Shown piece after piece: positions 12,901 through 23,347 of a stretch of DNA of 64,000 nucleotides (position 1 is its first letter; every line of letters begins with the position of its first letter). The stretch covers positions 738,001 through 802,000 of the forward strand of contig NC_069136.1 in NCBI RefSeq assembly GCF_026914265.1, given 5' to 3'. The notes beneath the pieces were generated by a model that had not been told where the DNA came from, did no database searches, and worked only from the letters and a program-made list of their open reading frames with translations. The position numbers were made by a program, and so were the translations under genes. The stretch comes from Mya arenaria (lineage: Eukaryota > Mollusca > Bivalvia > Myida > Myidae).

Positions 12901-15900
12901 CACACTATAGTAACGGTGACAACACACTTTAGAAACGGAGACAACACACTATAATAACGGTGACAATACACTTTAGAAACGGTGACAACACACTATAGTA
13001 ACGGTGACAACACACTTTAATAATGGTGACAACATATTACAGTAACTGTGACAACAAACTATAGTAACTGTGACAACATAATATAATAACGGTGACAACA
13101 CACTTTAGAAACGGTGACAACACACTACAGTAAAGGTGACAACATACTATAGTAATGGTGACAACATACTACAGTAACTGTGACAACAAACTATAGTAAC
13201 TGTGACAACACACTATAGTAACGGTGGTAACATACTATAGAAATGGTGACAACATACTATAGTAACGGTGACAGCATACTGTACTTACGGTGACAACATA
13301 CTATAGTAACGGTGTCAACACACTTTAGAAACGGTGACAACAAACTATAGTAACGGTGACAACACACTACAGTTACGGTGACAACATACAGCATACTATA
13401 GTAACAGTGGCAACATGCTATAGTAACGGTGACAACATACAGCATACTATAGTAACGGTGACAAGATGCTATAGAAACGGTGACAACATACTAGAGTAAC
13501 TGTGACAGCATACTATAGTAACGGTGACAACATGCTATAGTAACGGTGACAACATACAGCATACTATAGTAACGGTGACAACATGCTATAGTAACGGTGA
13601 CTACATGCTATAGTAACGGTGACAACATGCTATAGTAACGGTGACAACATACAGCATACTATAGTAACGGTGACAGCATGCTATAGTAACGGTGACAACA
13701 TACTATAGTAACTGTGACAGCATACTATATTGACGGTGACAACATGCTATAGCAACAGTGACAAAACACTTTAGAAACGGTGACAGCATACTGCAGTTGC
13801 GGTGACAACGTACTATAGTAACAGTGACAGCATACTATAGTAACGGTGACAACAAAATATGGTAACGGTGACAACACACTATAGTAACTGTGACAACATT
13901 CTTTAGTAACAGTTGTAACATACTATAGTAATGGTGACAACATACTATAGTAATGGTGACAACATACTAAAGTAATGGTGACAACACATTATAGTAACTG
14001 TGACAGCATACTACAGTAACTGTGACAACATGCTATAGTAACGTTGACAACATACAGCATACTATAGTAACGGTGACAGCATGCTATTGTAACGGTGACA
14101 ACATACTATAGTAACGGTGACAACATGCTATAGTAACGGTGACAACATGCTATAGTAACGGTGACAACATGCTATAGTAACGGTGACAACATACAGCATA
14201 CTATAGTAACGGTGACAGCATGCTATAGAAACGGTGACAATATACTATAGTAACTGTGACAGCATACTATAGTAACGGTGACAACATGCTATAGTTACGG
14301 TGACAAAAACACTTTGGAAACGGTGACAGCATACTACAGTTGCGGTGACAACATACTATAGTAACAGTGACAGCATACTATAGTAACGGTGACAACAAAA
14401 TATGGTAACGGTGACAACACACTATAGTAACGGTGACAACATTCTTTAGTAACAGTTGTAACATACTATAGTAATGGTGACAACATACTATAGTAATTTT
14501 GACAACATGCTAAAATAATGGTGACAACACACTATAGTAACTGTGACAGCATACTATAGTAACTGTGACAACATGCTATAGTAACGTTGACAACATACAG
14601 CATACTATAGTAACTGTGACAGCATGCTATTGTAACGGTGACAACATACTATAGTAACGGTGACAACATGCTATAGTAACAGTGACAACATACAGCATAC
14701 TATAGTAACGGTGACAACATGCTATAGTAACGGTGACAACATGCTATAGTAACGGTGACAACATACAGCATACTATAGTAACGGTGACTGCATGTTATAG
14801 TAACGGTGAAAACATACTATAGTAACTGTGACAGCATACTATAGTAACGGTGACAACATGCTATAGTAACGGTGACAATACACTTTAGAAACGGTGACAG
14901 CATACTGTAGTTGCGGTGATAACATGCTATAGTAACGGTGACAACATGCTATAGTAACGGTGACAACATACAGCATACTATAGTAACGGTGACAGCATGC
15001 TATAGTAACGGTGACAACATACTATAGTTACTGTGACAGCATACTATAGTAACGGTGACAACATGCTATAGTAACGGTGACAATACACTTTGGAAACGGT
15101 GACAGCATACTGTAGTTGCGGTGACAACATACTATAGTAACAGTGACAGCATAATGTAGTAACGGTGACAACATAATATGGTAACGGTGACAACACACTA
15201 TAGTAACGGTGACAACATTCTTTAGTAACAGTTGTAACATACTATAGTAATGGTGACAACATACTATAGTAATGGTGACAACATAATAAAGTAATGGTGA
15301 CAACACACTATAGTAGTGGTGACAGCATTCTATAGTAACGGTGGTAACATACTACAGACTAGAGCTACGATGACGATATATTATAGTTCCGGTGACAACA
15401 GACCACATAACTGTGACAACAGCCTTCTCCTTATGGTGGTATCTAGATGATAACACTGCTATGAATTGACGTTGGAAAGCGCCACCCACCTCCGGAATTA
15501 TACTAATGTTGTAAGGGACCTAACACGCTCATGAAGGTTTTGCCAATAACATGCCTCACAGATATTTAATATCTCCACATCGGCGAAATATATGGTACAT
15601 AAAAGGGGCGAAACCAAACAAGAAGAAACCTCTTTGTGTATTCCAGAGAAGGACCAGTGTAGCAGCATGCCATGTATGAATGGAGGGACGTGTGTGGATC
15701 AAATTGGAGACTTTAACTGTACGTGTCCACTTGGCTACGGGGACACCACGTGTCAGACACGTTAGTACAGCTGATTCACACAGAACTTTTAACGATTAAT
15801 GTTTTAATTTTGTCTACATTACACACCCATAATTAGTATAAGTTTGGCTACTTAAAAATTATATTAAGCGTCAGCACGCATAGAGCTTGGTAAGTATGTA

Positions 15901-18168
15901 ACATTGTACCAGCTATGCCGTAAGTATACGTGATTGTCTTCTTATTTTCTTGGGTCAATTTTCTTTTTGTATAGAAAAAACAATTATCCTTTAATGATTA
16001 TTTTTTCCCCATAGAATGCGAGATTAACGCGTTCGGAGTGGCCAACAACGTAATGAAGATCCCTGACGCCCAGATATCGGGTCACCTGACGTTGGGGACG
16101 GCACTTCCCTGGGAGGGGCGGTTAAGCTCCACTACTGGCTGGATTGGAAACGATACGGGCTCATGGCTTCAGGTTTTGTGTTCTTAACTTCTTACTGAAG
16201 ATAGATTGGATTAAAAAAAATCATAAGTAAAATGGAATGTTTACAAAAGCATCTCTATCACCCTGGTACTTTTAGGAATTACAAAAACTAAACCCTTATG
16301 TAAAACTATCAAATCACGCAAAAAAGGAACTCGCGGATGGAAAACGACCTAGTATATAACATAAAACGGACAATGCTTATATGATTTCTGGTGAATATCC
16401 TCCTCTTTAACAACCATCGTTTATATCGCCTATAGACACATGTTATGCACCAATCACTTGTAACCACTGCCCTCCCAGGTACGGGGTATACCGGGAATAT
16501 CCGGGGAAATGGGCCGGGTTTTTACCTTTCAGGTGGCCCCGCAGTGCCGGGCGAATGCCGTGGTTTTATCTTCGCTTTAAATATAGCGGGGAATGGGTCT
16601 TCCCTAGGGTCCATGGGGTGCGGGGGCATTTGGCGGGGATTTTACCATATGTTCGTCCCCGTAGGGCGGGGATTTTAGCCGGGGTTGGCTTGACCGCAAG
16701 TCAAAATCCCCGCTATTCCCCGGACCTGGGGGGGGGGGCGGTTACAATTGACTGGTGCATTAACCTCTCCCGATTGAATCCGGTCATTTCCTTACATGTT
16801 AATCTAGGTATGATGCGCTGGCATATGTTCGCTCCGGCGATCCAGGGATACCACTCCACCCTATAGATTGCATACATGTTTACCTCTCCTAATTGACACC
16901 TCCCCCTTCCCATACAGCTTGGCCTAGGACTGGTGCAGCATATGTTCGTTGTGGCGATCCAGGGCTACCACTCCTCCCTATCATACATGTTAAACTCTCC
17001 AAATTGACCCAGGCCCCTCCCCTACAGTTTGATCTAGGACTGATACGCCGGCATATGTTCACTGTGGCGATCCAATGATTCAACAGATCTTCAGACCACA
17101 CCAACCATTTTAGGTCGCCTGTAGATACCATAAATGTGAACAACTCCCAATGACAACATGATTCACCCCTCATGCATTCTCCATCCCAGATTGATCTAGG
17201 AGAGGTACGGCACATGTTCGCCGTGGCGACCCAGGGCTACCATTCCTCCACTTACTACACCTCGTCATTCAAGGTCGCCTACAGCCAGGATGGCAATAAA
17301 TTTGTGTATGCCCAGAGCAAGAACTCAGAGGTATGGACAAACATTGTTCGAGCGAGTTGCATCAAGCGAGGCTGCTATATTGTTATTTTTAAATCGAAAA
17401 TGATGATTATTTTTAATAATTATGATCGCCTTTCACTGTACGAAGAGATCTGACATATAATACTTAGAGTGCCTAATACTAAGTCGAATTTTTTTTTATG
17501 GAAAGACTGTGGATATTGCTAAAACCCTGGCTATATACCGCTACGAACAACTGCTTAGTATGATGATATTGTTTATATATGAAATATGTACACACAAGTG
17601 GTATTAATTAAATGTGTACAAATGTATATACGGAACCATTCATCGTAATCGAGATCCAGTCACTGCTGCCTGTACATCTAAAATGTTGATTTATTTAAAA
17701 CAAATGACAGAGCATAACATAAGCAAAACAAACAACAAAATATGCTTTGTGTACTGATAAAAACACGATATTGGCTATATTTGCTTACAAATACTTTTTA
17801 ACTAGAGAATTTGTGGCCGCATACCTATAAATTGAAAACCCATTTTATATAAGGCTCATATATTTCATCCGTACACAACTCCTAGTTTTTCTGTCTGGTC
17901 CTTAACGTCAAATAAGTTAAGAAAATAATGCACTAAAATCAATACTTTTCTTTTATGCATCCGTCTAGAAGGTGTTCCTTTAATATGAATATGACACTCA
18001 CGTATGCTTGCTTTGCAGTTCTTCAAGGGCTCGGCCAATTACGACATGGTACAGAAATTCGTCCTAGACCGGCCCGTCCGTACGAGGTTTGTGCGCTTCT
18101 TGCCGGAGCTCTGGCACAATGGCGGACATCCGGGCTTGCGCGTGGAGATATACGGATGTGACGTTTAA
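921..18168 (+). CDS. Gene A: secreted He_PIG/cadherin-like - EGF - discoidin (F5/8C) protein, 9 exons
   Basis: Exons: 921-973, 8121-8187, 9527-9613, 10553-10654, 10961-11150, 15647-15760, 16015-16172, 17190-17330, 18019-18168; 1062 nt, 353 aa. All introns are GT-AG and phases agree (2,0,0,0,1,1,0,0). The start is ATG in AAAATGGCGGC, giving signal peptide [17 protein letters not shown]. Two short modules follow ([31 protein letters not shown]), then a PPIW...LGTFLSG linker. The He_PIG/cadherin-like exon has the LPPGTSL...TGHVIG...APDIDATY...IRATD...KYAD pattern. The EGF-like exon has six cysteines ([12 protein letters not shown] ... CTCPLGYG). The F5/8C domain opens [11 protein letters not shown], contains [16 protein letters not shown], and closes with GLRVEIYGC just before the stop. 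Known F5/8C domains bind sugars, phospholipids or matrix proteins. An extracellular lectin, adhesion or shell-matrix role is inference. Genes C and D are paralogues. Confidence 0.85.
1112..2520. repeat. 37-bp minisatellite in gene A intron 1
   Basis: The unit contains CACTATACATGTATGCATGA followed by TGGCCATGACATAAATT. Outlying copies start near 1112 and the core runs 1290-2520 (about 33 units). Diagnostic variants repeat at exact multiples of 37: TCATGTCACA occurs at 1613, 1761 (+148) and 2020 (+259), showing a higher-order block of 7 units. The array begins about 140 bp after the exon 1 donor. Confidence 0.95.
2656..2802. repeat. Near-perfect palindrome, arms about 67 bp
   Basis: The left arm (from GTTGAATTCAGTGTAAAATC) is repeated inverted on the right (ending TTACACTGAATTCAACA), with a spacer of about 10 bp. 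CACGAGTG occurs several times within the arms. It would fold into a long hairpin and is probably a foldback/MITE relic. Confidence 0.85.
2803..3899. other. Gene A intron 1, no gene seen
   Basis: AT-rich intron between the palindrome and the LINE proteins. The distal part may be the 5' UTR of the LINE, but I cannot place its 5' end or a target-site duplication. Short open frames here have no recognisable content. Confidence 0.4.
3947..4558 (+). pseudogene. LINE ORF1-like protein (about 200 aa), native start lost
   Basis: The N-terminus is basic (K/R/N-rich), then an acidic DDDDDD stretch, then an RRM-like segment beginning KRFFVGGFG with [17 protein letters not shown] and [15 protein letters not shown], and a basic R/G/D tail. 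ORF1 proteins of LINEs bind the element RNA. The open frame begins at a GTG; the ATG at 3900 is in another frame and stops after 16 codons, so the real start appears to be lost by mutation. It overlaps the ORF2 start by 20 nt. Confidence 0.6.
4539..5638 (+). pseudogene. LINE ORF2 N-terminal part: AP-endonuclease, broken
   Basis: Endonuclease motifs are spread over three open stretches. NLATWNVTG and ICGIAEHWL lie in 4539-4853, which ends in TAA (4851-4853). QVYLPC and [11 protein letters not shown] lie in 4910-5116, which ends in [11 protein letters not shown] and the HFSTHRPI counterpart of SDHxPI lie near 5210-5330 (T where D is usual). The connecting segment runs to a TAG at 5636-5638. The enzyme nicks target DNA for target-primed reverse transcription; this copy cannot make it. 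Confidence 0.75.
5704..7269 (+). pseudogene. LINE reverse transcriptase, N-terminally truncated open frame (521 codons)
   Basis: RT motifs in order: [13 protein letters not shown] (first catalytic Asp), [30 protein letters not shown] (the xADD box, with S where Y/F is usual), then FIRLGVYCD. The C-terminal part holds a Cys/His cluster (CPHCKMQ ... GHHILFFC). The RT fingers that should precede [13 protein letters not shown] are absent: only about 65 bp separate this frame from the endonuclease connector at 5638, so an internal deletion of a few hundred codons is inferred. Confidence 0.85.
7856..8120. other. Gene A intron 1, distal part
   Basis: AT-rich sequence between the LINE tail and the exon 2 acceptor (TTGTTCCAG, ending at 8120). 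It contains GTGAAATGATCAAG and TGCATGAAATAAAA segments resembling the CACGAGTGAAATAAA theme of the palindrome at 2656-2802. No gene seen. Confidence 0.4.
8280..8895. repeat. 18-bp minisatellite in gene A intron 2
   Basis: The unit is ATATCAGACAATACAAAG with point variants (CAGACAAAGCG, CTGAAAATACAAAC), about 33 copies. 18 is a multiple of 3, which explains overlapping open frames on both strands (for example 8261-8653 minus and 8307-8531 plus). These are not genes. Confidence 0.95.
8945..9014. repeat. Inverted repeat around AATAGTGTACATGAATAAAT
   Basis: AATAGTGTACATGAATAAAT is followed about 30 bp later by its complement ATTTATTCATGTACACTATT; arms are about 27 bp around AATGAGGGGTCATT. A possible hairpin of unknown function in intron 2. 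The rest of the intron to 9526 shows no gene. Confidence 0.75.
9849..10322. mobile_element. MITE-like element, 474 bp, ~60-bp TIRs, 5-bp target duplication
   Basis: The left end, CAGTGTGTGTATACCACGTG with GCTACGTCGGAAGGCAA further in, recurs inverted at the right end (TTGCCTTCCGACGTAGC ... CACGTGGTATACACACACTG). AACAT flanks both sides (9844-9848 and 10323-10327). No transposase is encoded. It lies in gene A intron 3. Superfamily not assigned. Confidence 0.85.
11213..15415. repeat. 22-bp minisatellite, 4.2 kb, in gene A intron 5
   Basis: The unit is ACTATAGTAACGGTGACAAC plus AT, with variants such as TTTAGAAACGG, GTAACTGTG and insertions of ACAGCAT that lengthen some units. About 190 units. 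Longer blocks recur: the run starting TAACTGTGACAACAAACTAT is at 11851, 12232 (+381) and near 13171. The array begins about 60 bp after the exon 5 donor. Frames such as 15028-15306 (minus) are artefacts. Confidence 0.97.
16447..16758 (-). mobile_element. Dispersed inverted-repeat element, copy 1 (about 312 bp)
   Basis: The ends are GCACCAATCACTTGTAACCA and its near-complement ending ATTGACTGGTGC. Inside the TIRs is a homopolymeric C/G tract, then AGGTCCGGGGA-type sequence. The interior (GCCCCGCAGTGCCGGGCGAA, then a TATAGCGGGGAATGGG segment) is the reverse complement of copies 2 and 3. It has no coding capacity. It lies in gene A intron 7, 40 bp before the decayed exon copies. Confidence 0.85.
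16799..17078 (+). pseudogene. Three decayed tandem copies of the exon 8 start (discoidin domain)
   Basis: Near 16799, 16918 and 17028 are sequences resembling the 5' end of the real exon 8 (17190). Translations are [40 protein letters not shown] and [16 protein letters not shown], against [20 protein letters not shown] in the real exon. The second and third follow acceptor-like CATACAG and CCTACAG. Intron sequence is duplicated too (CATACATGTTnA..CTCnnAATTGA at 16870, 16981 and, weaker, 17132), so the unit of about 110-160 bp spans an intron-exon boundary. Copies 1 and 3 end in stops soon after the match. Confidence 0.8.
17331..18018. other. Gene A intron 8, no feature seen
   Basis: Unremarkable AT-rich intron. 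The donor GTATGG at 17331 and acceptor CTTTGCAG at 18018 are clear. No repeat array or open frame of note. Confidence 0.6.
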
Positions 18169-18422
18169 TCGGAAATAGTGTCATAACTTACGGATGTGCT
18201 GAATAACCGGAAATAGCGTCATAACTTACGGAAATGCCAAGTGACCGAGAATTACGCCAAACTTTTAAATAGAAACTTTGTTTCAAACATCTCTTTTATA
18301 TACTTTGTATGGATCAGATTAAAAAGCCATTGAAATTCATTTCTGCTTCAGCTTTGATTTTTCTTTTCTTATATATATATACATGCTGTCATACAATAGC
18401 GTGACATAACTATGAATACTTT

Positions 18423-18756
18423 GCTGCACTCTCACAGATTGAACGTTTTTACCACTTTTTTTGTCTTGGAATGAGCCAATTTATGCGAAAATGCCTGTAC
18501 ACCAGTAATATGAGACTGCTGACAAAAAAAACGCAGTTTGTTATGTATAATAAGTTCAAAAACTGATGTTTTTCTTAAACCGTTAGTAACGCTTTTAGCC
18601 ATAAAACATAAATTTCGAACAGAAATATGAAAATCTGCGATCTGATCTTTTGTCAGCAGTCTTTTATCATTGGTTTGCAGATATTGACGCAAAACTGCTC
18701 ATTCCAAGACAAAAAATAAAAATGTTGTAAAAACGGTAAATCTGTGAGAGTGCAGC
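18423..18756. mobile_element. MITE-like element, 334 bp, ~65-bp TIRs, 3' of gene A
   Basis: GCTGCACTCTCACAGATT at the left is mirrored by AATCTGTGAGAGTGCAGC at the right. The inverted match continues through the TTTTTGTCTTGGAATGAGC motif and its complement. No coding capacity. An AATAAA at 18715-18720 lies inside and could serve gene A as a polyadenylation signal (inference). Confidence 0.85.
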
Positions 18757-19182
18757 TTTTAAACGGCACAGGAAAGCAGAACATGTGTCTTATTTTTCCC
18801 AAGGTCATTTGTTTCAAATCCCGAAAACTTAATATTTGAAGTTACACTTTATCAATGGACACATGCTAAACATGTCCTTGGAGTACGTCCTTTACACATT
18901 TGACATTTGTGATATATTTGTGTAAATGTGAATTGTGTAATCCAGTGTCCTATAAAGCTCTACAGTGACATACATATCGTTCATAACATCATAGTTAAAT
19001 GTGTACATTATTTAAATATGGTACCAAACATTAATAAAGTAAACGCGTGTAAAGTGACCCTTTAACATCGTTCAACAATCTGGTCGTAGGAACAGTTTGT
19101 GTCGGGCATTTAACATAACCACAATCTCCTAGTTCATCGAGATTGGCTCGTCTATGTTATACGTGTTCCACATAAACTTAAT
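18757..19182. other. 3' flank of gene A
   Basis: No gene seen. AATAAA at 19033-19038 is another candidate polyadenylation signal, 865 bp after the stop. The 3' UTR start (18166-18230) holds a two-copy tandem of about 33 bp (GGAAATAGnGTCATAACTTA). Confidence 0.4.
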
Positions 19183-19496
19183 GCGCCATTCAACTGAACC
19201 CCCCCCCCCCCCCAGGTCCGGGGAATAGCGATGACTTTGACTTTCGGTCCAGCCAATCCCGGCTAAAATACCCGTGCTGCGGGGACAAACTGCTAATAAA
19301 ATTCCCGATAAATGCCCCCGCATCCAGTGGACGTCCTAGGTAAAACCCATTCCCCGCTATTTTAGTCGCGACAAAAAACCCACCGCCTTCACTCGGCACT
19401 GCGGGGACACCTGGAAGGTGAAAACACGGCCCATTTCCCCCGATATTTGCGGTATATCCCCGGACCTTGAGGGCCGTGGTTACATTGGGACTGGTG
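19183..19496 (+). mobile_element. Dispersed inverted-repeat element, copy 2 (about 314 bp)
   Basis: Same family as 16447-16758, opposite orientation. It has a left C-tract then AGGTCCGGGGAATAGCG, interior CACTCGGCACTGCGGGG, and right end CCCCGGACCTTGAGGGCC ending GGGACTGGTG. The right-hand G-tract is nearly gone. Lies between genes A and B. Open frames here come from its biased composition. Confidence 0.85.
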
Positions 19497-19844
19497 AATA
19501 ACACCCATAAGTCAATGACAATATACAGCAATATAACCTGCATCATATAGAAAGATACATCTTTATAAGTATTGCAAATTTATTTAAGTAAACTTATGTC
19601 ACAACTTCATGACAAAATGAGCAAATTTACAGCAAACAAAATACATTTTGTGTACCGAACGATTCAATAGAATGCAACTGACATTTAATTTACCAAATTA
19701 ATTTAACAAAATTGCTATACAGAGACGATTTCTATATACATGTATTTATATTGATAAATGTTGCATTAATTTGGGAAAATAACATATATTATGTTAACAA
19801 GTTAATTGACTTCCTGAACATAATACATATATAACAAGTTAACA

Positions 19845-20320
19845 ACCCTCCCCTCGAATATATAACTACACTCCCCTCGCATGTATAACAACCCTCCCCT
19901 TGCATGTATAACTACACTCTCCTCGCATGTATAACTACTCTTCCCTCGCATGTATACACTACCCTCGCATGTATAACAACCCTCCCCTCGCATGTATAAC
20001 AACCATCCCCTCACATGTATAACAATACTCCCCTCGCATATATTACTACACTCCCCTCGCATCTATAACCCCCTCGCATGTATAACTACACTCCCCTCGC
20101 ATATATAACTACACTTCCCTCGCATATTTAACTACATTCCTCTCGTATATATAACAGCCCTTCCCTCGCAAATATAACAGCCACACCCTACCATATTTAA
20201 CAACACTCCCCTCGCATTTATATCAGCAATACCAGCGCATATATAACAGCGCTTTCCTTTGTATGTATAAGAGCCCTCCCCTGCTGTACATAACAGCATT
20301 CCCCTTTTATATAACAATAT
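19845..20320. repeat. 22-23-bp minisatellite between genes A and B
   Basis: The unit is CCTCCCCTCGCATGTATAAC plus 2-3 bases, about 21 copies, degenerating to the right (CCTTTGTATGTATAAGAGCC, CCCCTTTTATATAACAA). Minus-strand frames (19802-20062, 20132-20353) are repeat artefacts. The sequence from 19497 to here shows no gene. Confidence 0.93.
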
Positions 20321-20448
20321 TAATATTCGTATATAAAACGGCACTCTCCACACCTTGTATGCAAAAAAAAATAATCACAAACAGACGTCATTGCATAGGA
20401 CATTTTCAGGGCAAATGGTATGGACGGTTTAGTCATGCTTTAATTAAG

Positions 20449-20450
<2 letters not shown>

Positions 20451-20480
<30 letters not shown>
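20451..20480. repeat. (TA)n microsatellite
   Basis: An uninterrupted alternating TA run of about 28 bp. Confidence 0.95.
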
Positions 20481-20482
<2 letters not shown>

Positions 20483-21543
20483 TTTTATGCATAAAACATT
20501 TTGAAAGCAAGTGCCCCCACAAATACTGAAATTAAACGAACAACCCGAAGCAATAAACAATTTATTTTGTTTTGACGACCGTACAAACACAGTCCTCTGA
20601 AAATGGGCATTTCCCCTGGACACTGAAATACCTCGTAATGGAATGTCGACAAAGCAATAAAACGGCAAAAAAGAATAAATCTTCTTCGCATTCGCCTCTT
20701 GAAGAACATTTGTAGTGCGCGAGAAATGATCTGTGAAATGATTTGTGTTCAGAGTGACATCAATATAGATATGTTGTGCTACAATTAAATTAATGTAATG
20801 TATTATAATCAATAAACTATTCTATTTCGCAAGTAATACTTTTCTAAGGAAATCATAATTTAAGAATTTTTGATGGCGGATTACCGTTTTTGCGGATAAA
20901 TACAAAATGGTAAGAGTTCCCAACTAATTGTTTATTGCAGTCCATTCAAATTAGATTTTATTCAAATAAATGAATGAAAAGAGAAAAGAGGTTTGCTTGG
21001 TGCTACCAATTAGTAATAGAACGCAGAATTTTATTTTATCATGCACGTCTATTGCGACGGTACAATTTAGCCTAACATATATTATTTATAATTTACTTTT
21101 TTCAATTTACCATTCAAAATGTTACAACATGGGTATTGCAAAGACACACACAAGTATGTTACTGGGTATCGCCCGTGTTGTAGATTGATAAGTCAATGAA
21201 TATAATGTGGTATGCATTGGAGGAAAACAAATCCTGATTAATATTAAAGTAATGTCAAATTGATTTGATATTAAAGTAATACACTAAACATATTCCACCA
21301 GGATACCCGATGTTGCCCATCGCAATCAGCTAGTGTTTCAATTGGGTTCTTAAAGAGTTAGATTTTGCTGATCGTGTTTGAGTAGTTCTTTTTGGATAAG
21401 TTATTATATTAAGTTATTGTCATATTTGGTAACGATGTGAGATGAAAAATTTAGAAAGTTATTTTTTATCATTTTTTTTTCTTATAAAATTAAGAAAGAT
21501 ACATAGTTATGGCATTATCAACAGCCTCCTTTTAATTAATATA
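20481..21543. other. Intergenic stretch between genes A and B
   Basis: AT-rich. Small open frames (20970-21188 plus, 20480-20812 minus) carry no domain I recognise. The missing first exon of gene B could lie here or further right, but I could not identify it. Confidence 0.4.
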
Positions 21544-21717
21544 CAGTCGAACCTCTTTGGCTCGAACTCGCTTGGCTCGAATTCCTCGTTGGCTGGAGCA
21601 AGATGTAAAAGACCGTTTTCTTCAAACTGAGCGTAAACAATCCCGCTTGACTCGATTTTTCTGGGCTCGGGGTACTTTCGCCGGTTCCTTGGAGTTCGAG
21701 CCAACGGTGTTCGGCTG
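21544..21717. mobile_element. Short MITE, 174 bp, pogo/Tigger-like ends
   Basis: It begins CAGTCGAACCTCTTTGGCTC and ends with the near-complement GAGTTCGAGCCAACGGTGTT then CGGCTG. Internal GGCTCGAA boxes repeat. CAGT(C/A)GAACCTC termini are typical of pogo/Tigger-type Tc1/mariner relatives. The expected TA duplication is seen on the left (21542-21543); the right flank reads AA. Confidence 0.75.
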
Positions 21718-22139
21718 AACAGCATTCCCTGGTAACACCGCTACGATCTGTTTCATCAATACATCGTAGACGCCACGAATATTGCATTTGGTGTTCCATG
21801 TAGTGGAGGAGTCCCGTGACCCTCTCATCCCTTACCCTTCTCTGGAGCATAATTTCCATTGATTGTGAAACTCACAGGCTTATTATCATATCGGATTCCG
21901 GTGATTTCCCTCCCATTCTCCAACCATACCAGAGAAAATGTAGATATTACTATTAAACGGTTTGTTTTTGTGTATTTTAACGTATATATTTTTGCAAATC
22001 GACATGCCTACAGAAGCGATATAATCAACTCTTGTATTTCAGTATGGTCACTTTATTCTCGTACTCCGTGATTTTATCATAGAGAGGCAGGGCGGGGAAC
22101 CGGCTTGGGGGCGGATTCAGTACGTACACACTAAATTCA
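21718..22139. other. Intergenic, no feature seen
   Basis: No repeat, gene or regulatory motif that I can support. Confidence 0.4.
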
Positions 22140-22230
22140 AATTATATTGACGATGAGATTGGTCAAGAGGTAAACATGGCCGTATACTGCAAAGCTGCGG
22201 GTGCGAGCCCCTACACAAAATGGTTTCTAC
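22140..22230 (+). mobile_element. Possible tRNA-derived SINE head
   Basis: GATTGGTCAAGAGGTA resembles a Pol III A box, and 35 bp later GGGTGCGAGCCCC resembles a B box, with tRNA-like spacing. No cloverleaf with a clear anticodon arm could be drawn, so it is not a tRNA gene. The 3' end of a SINE body is not defined. Confidence 0.4.
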
Positions 22231-22429
22231 CCATGAAATTGGCTTATTAAGAATAATTTCTAGCTGTATTTACAATCGAGCTAAAATCATTGGTATAATC
22301 AAAAGATTTGAATGCGATGTTCTAGACCGGGCAGGCTCAGTAGAACGTATGGTAGATACCAAACTATTGTGCAGAACGTACTAGCACATGTGAAGTGATT
22401 GTTCAGTGTCGTGCACAATGTACATTGTC

Positions 22430-22480
22430 GTCTATGAATGTTCATTGCATGTAAAAATCATGCAATGAATATCCATAGAC
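22430..22480. repeat. Inverted repeat, 22-bp arms
   Basis: GTCTATGAATGTTCATTGCA is followed after a short spacer by its near-complement TGCAATGAATATCCATAGAC, with related CATGCAATGCACATTCATAGA just downstream. Perhaps part of a small foldback element. Confidence 0.65.
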
Positions 22481-22565
22481 ACATGCAATGCACATTCATA
22501 GATGGCTGACAGTATAGCCAATGGTGAGTACACGCTAGAGAGTGTCAAGTGATGCGACTGTGTAT

Positions 22566-22894
22566 TTGGAACACCTCGGACATTTCCATAGAAAACAACT
22601 CGGATGTATGCCGGAACATCAACGGAAGTAGTTCGTAATATTTTAAATGATAGTATAATAAATTTATCAATTATAGTGTTTTAACGTGTATTTGTATTAC
22701 TTAGTTTAAATTGATTGCCAGTGAAGTGTATTATTGTATAAATAATTAAGAAACCGAAGAGTTAAAATCATTAAGTTTAACTGCTTAATTGAAATTATTA
22801 CGCGATCTACTTGTAGTGTAATTAAGATTTCTGAAATTTCCGTCCAAATACATCCGATGTTGTTTTCGGTGCAAAATGGCCGAGGTGTTCCGAA
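22566..22894. mobile_element. MITE-like element, about 329 bp, ~50-bp TIRs
   Basis: TTGGAACACCTCGGACATTT with AACAACTCGGATGTAT on the left is mirrored by ATACATCCGATGTTGTTTTC and AATGGCCGAGGTGTTCCGAA on the right. AT-rich interior without coding sequence. Upstream of the first recognised exon of gene B. Confidence 0.75.
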
Positions 22895-23347
22895 TGGCGA
22901 CTGTGTAGCCTTTTAAGATGTAACCGTATCTGTAACTAAATCAAACGAACATGAACAACAGTGGTTGCGTATGGAACAATGAGAAAGGCGCACGATGCTC
23001 GTGTCAGTGAACATATATGGAAACATTCAAATATTATTTGAAGCTTATGATATATGAATAAAGCATTCCGTCATGAAATTATGCCTGCCAATTTCTTGAA
23101 ACTCTGAAGTCCCTTTGGACAAAAACTCACTAAAAAATTCTATAATTCGCCTTACGTTTACTTCATAAAGAACTTTAGACTTTAAAATGGATTTTATATA
23201 AACTTCAAGACAGCCACAATAAAGCAGTATTCGTCTATCAAAATCAATTAAATAAGCTACATCAGCCCGTTAAGTTTCGAGAAATTGGGACCTGATCTTC
23301 ATTGAAAATCGTTTTTTGATATAACTGCAATGTATTTCACATTACAG
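22895..23347. other. Flank or intron upstream of first recognised gene B exon
   Basis: No exon recognised. It ends in the acceptor TTCACATTACAG at 23347. Confidence 0.4.

Noticed and set aside
11213-15415. CRISPR-like array
   Set aside because: Units are head-to-tail with no unique spacers, in a eukaryotic intron; it is a minisatellite.
16445-17215. Overlapping open frames in both directions
   Set aside because: They come from the GC-rich inverted-repeat element and the decayed exon copies, not from a separate gene.
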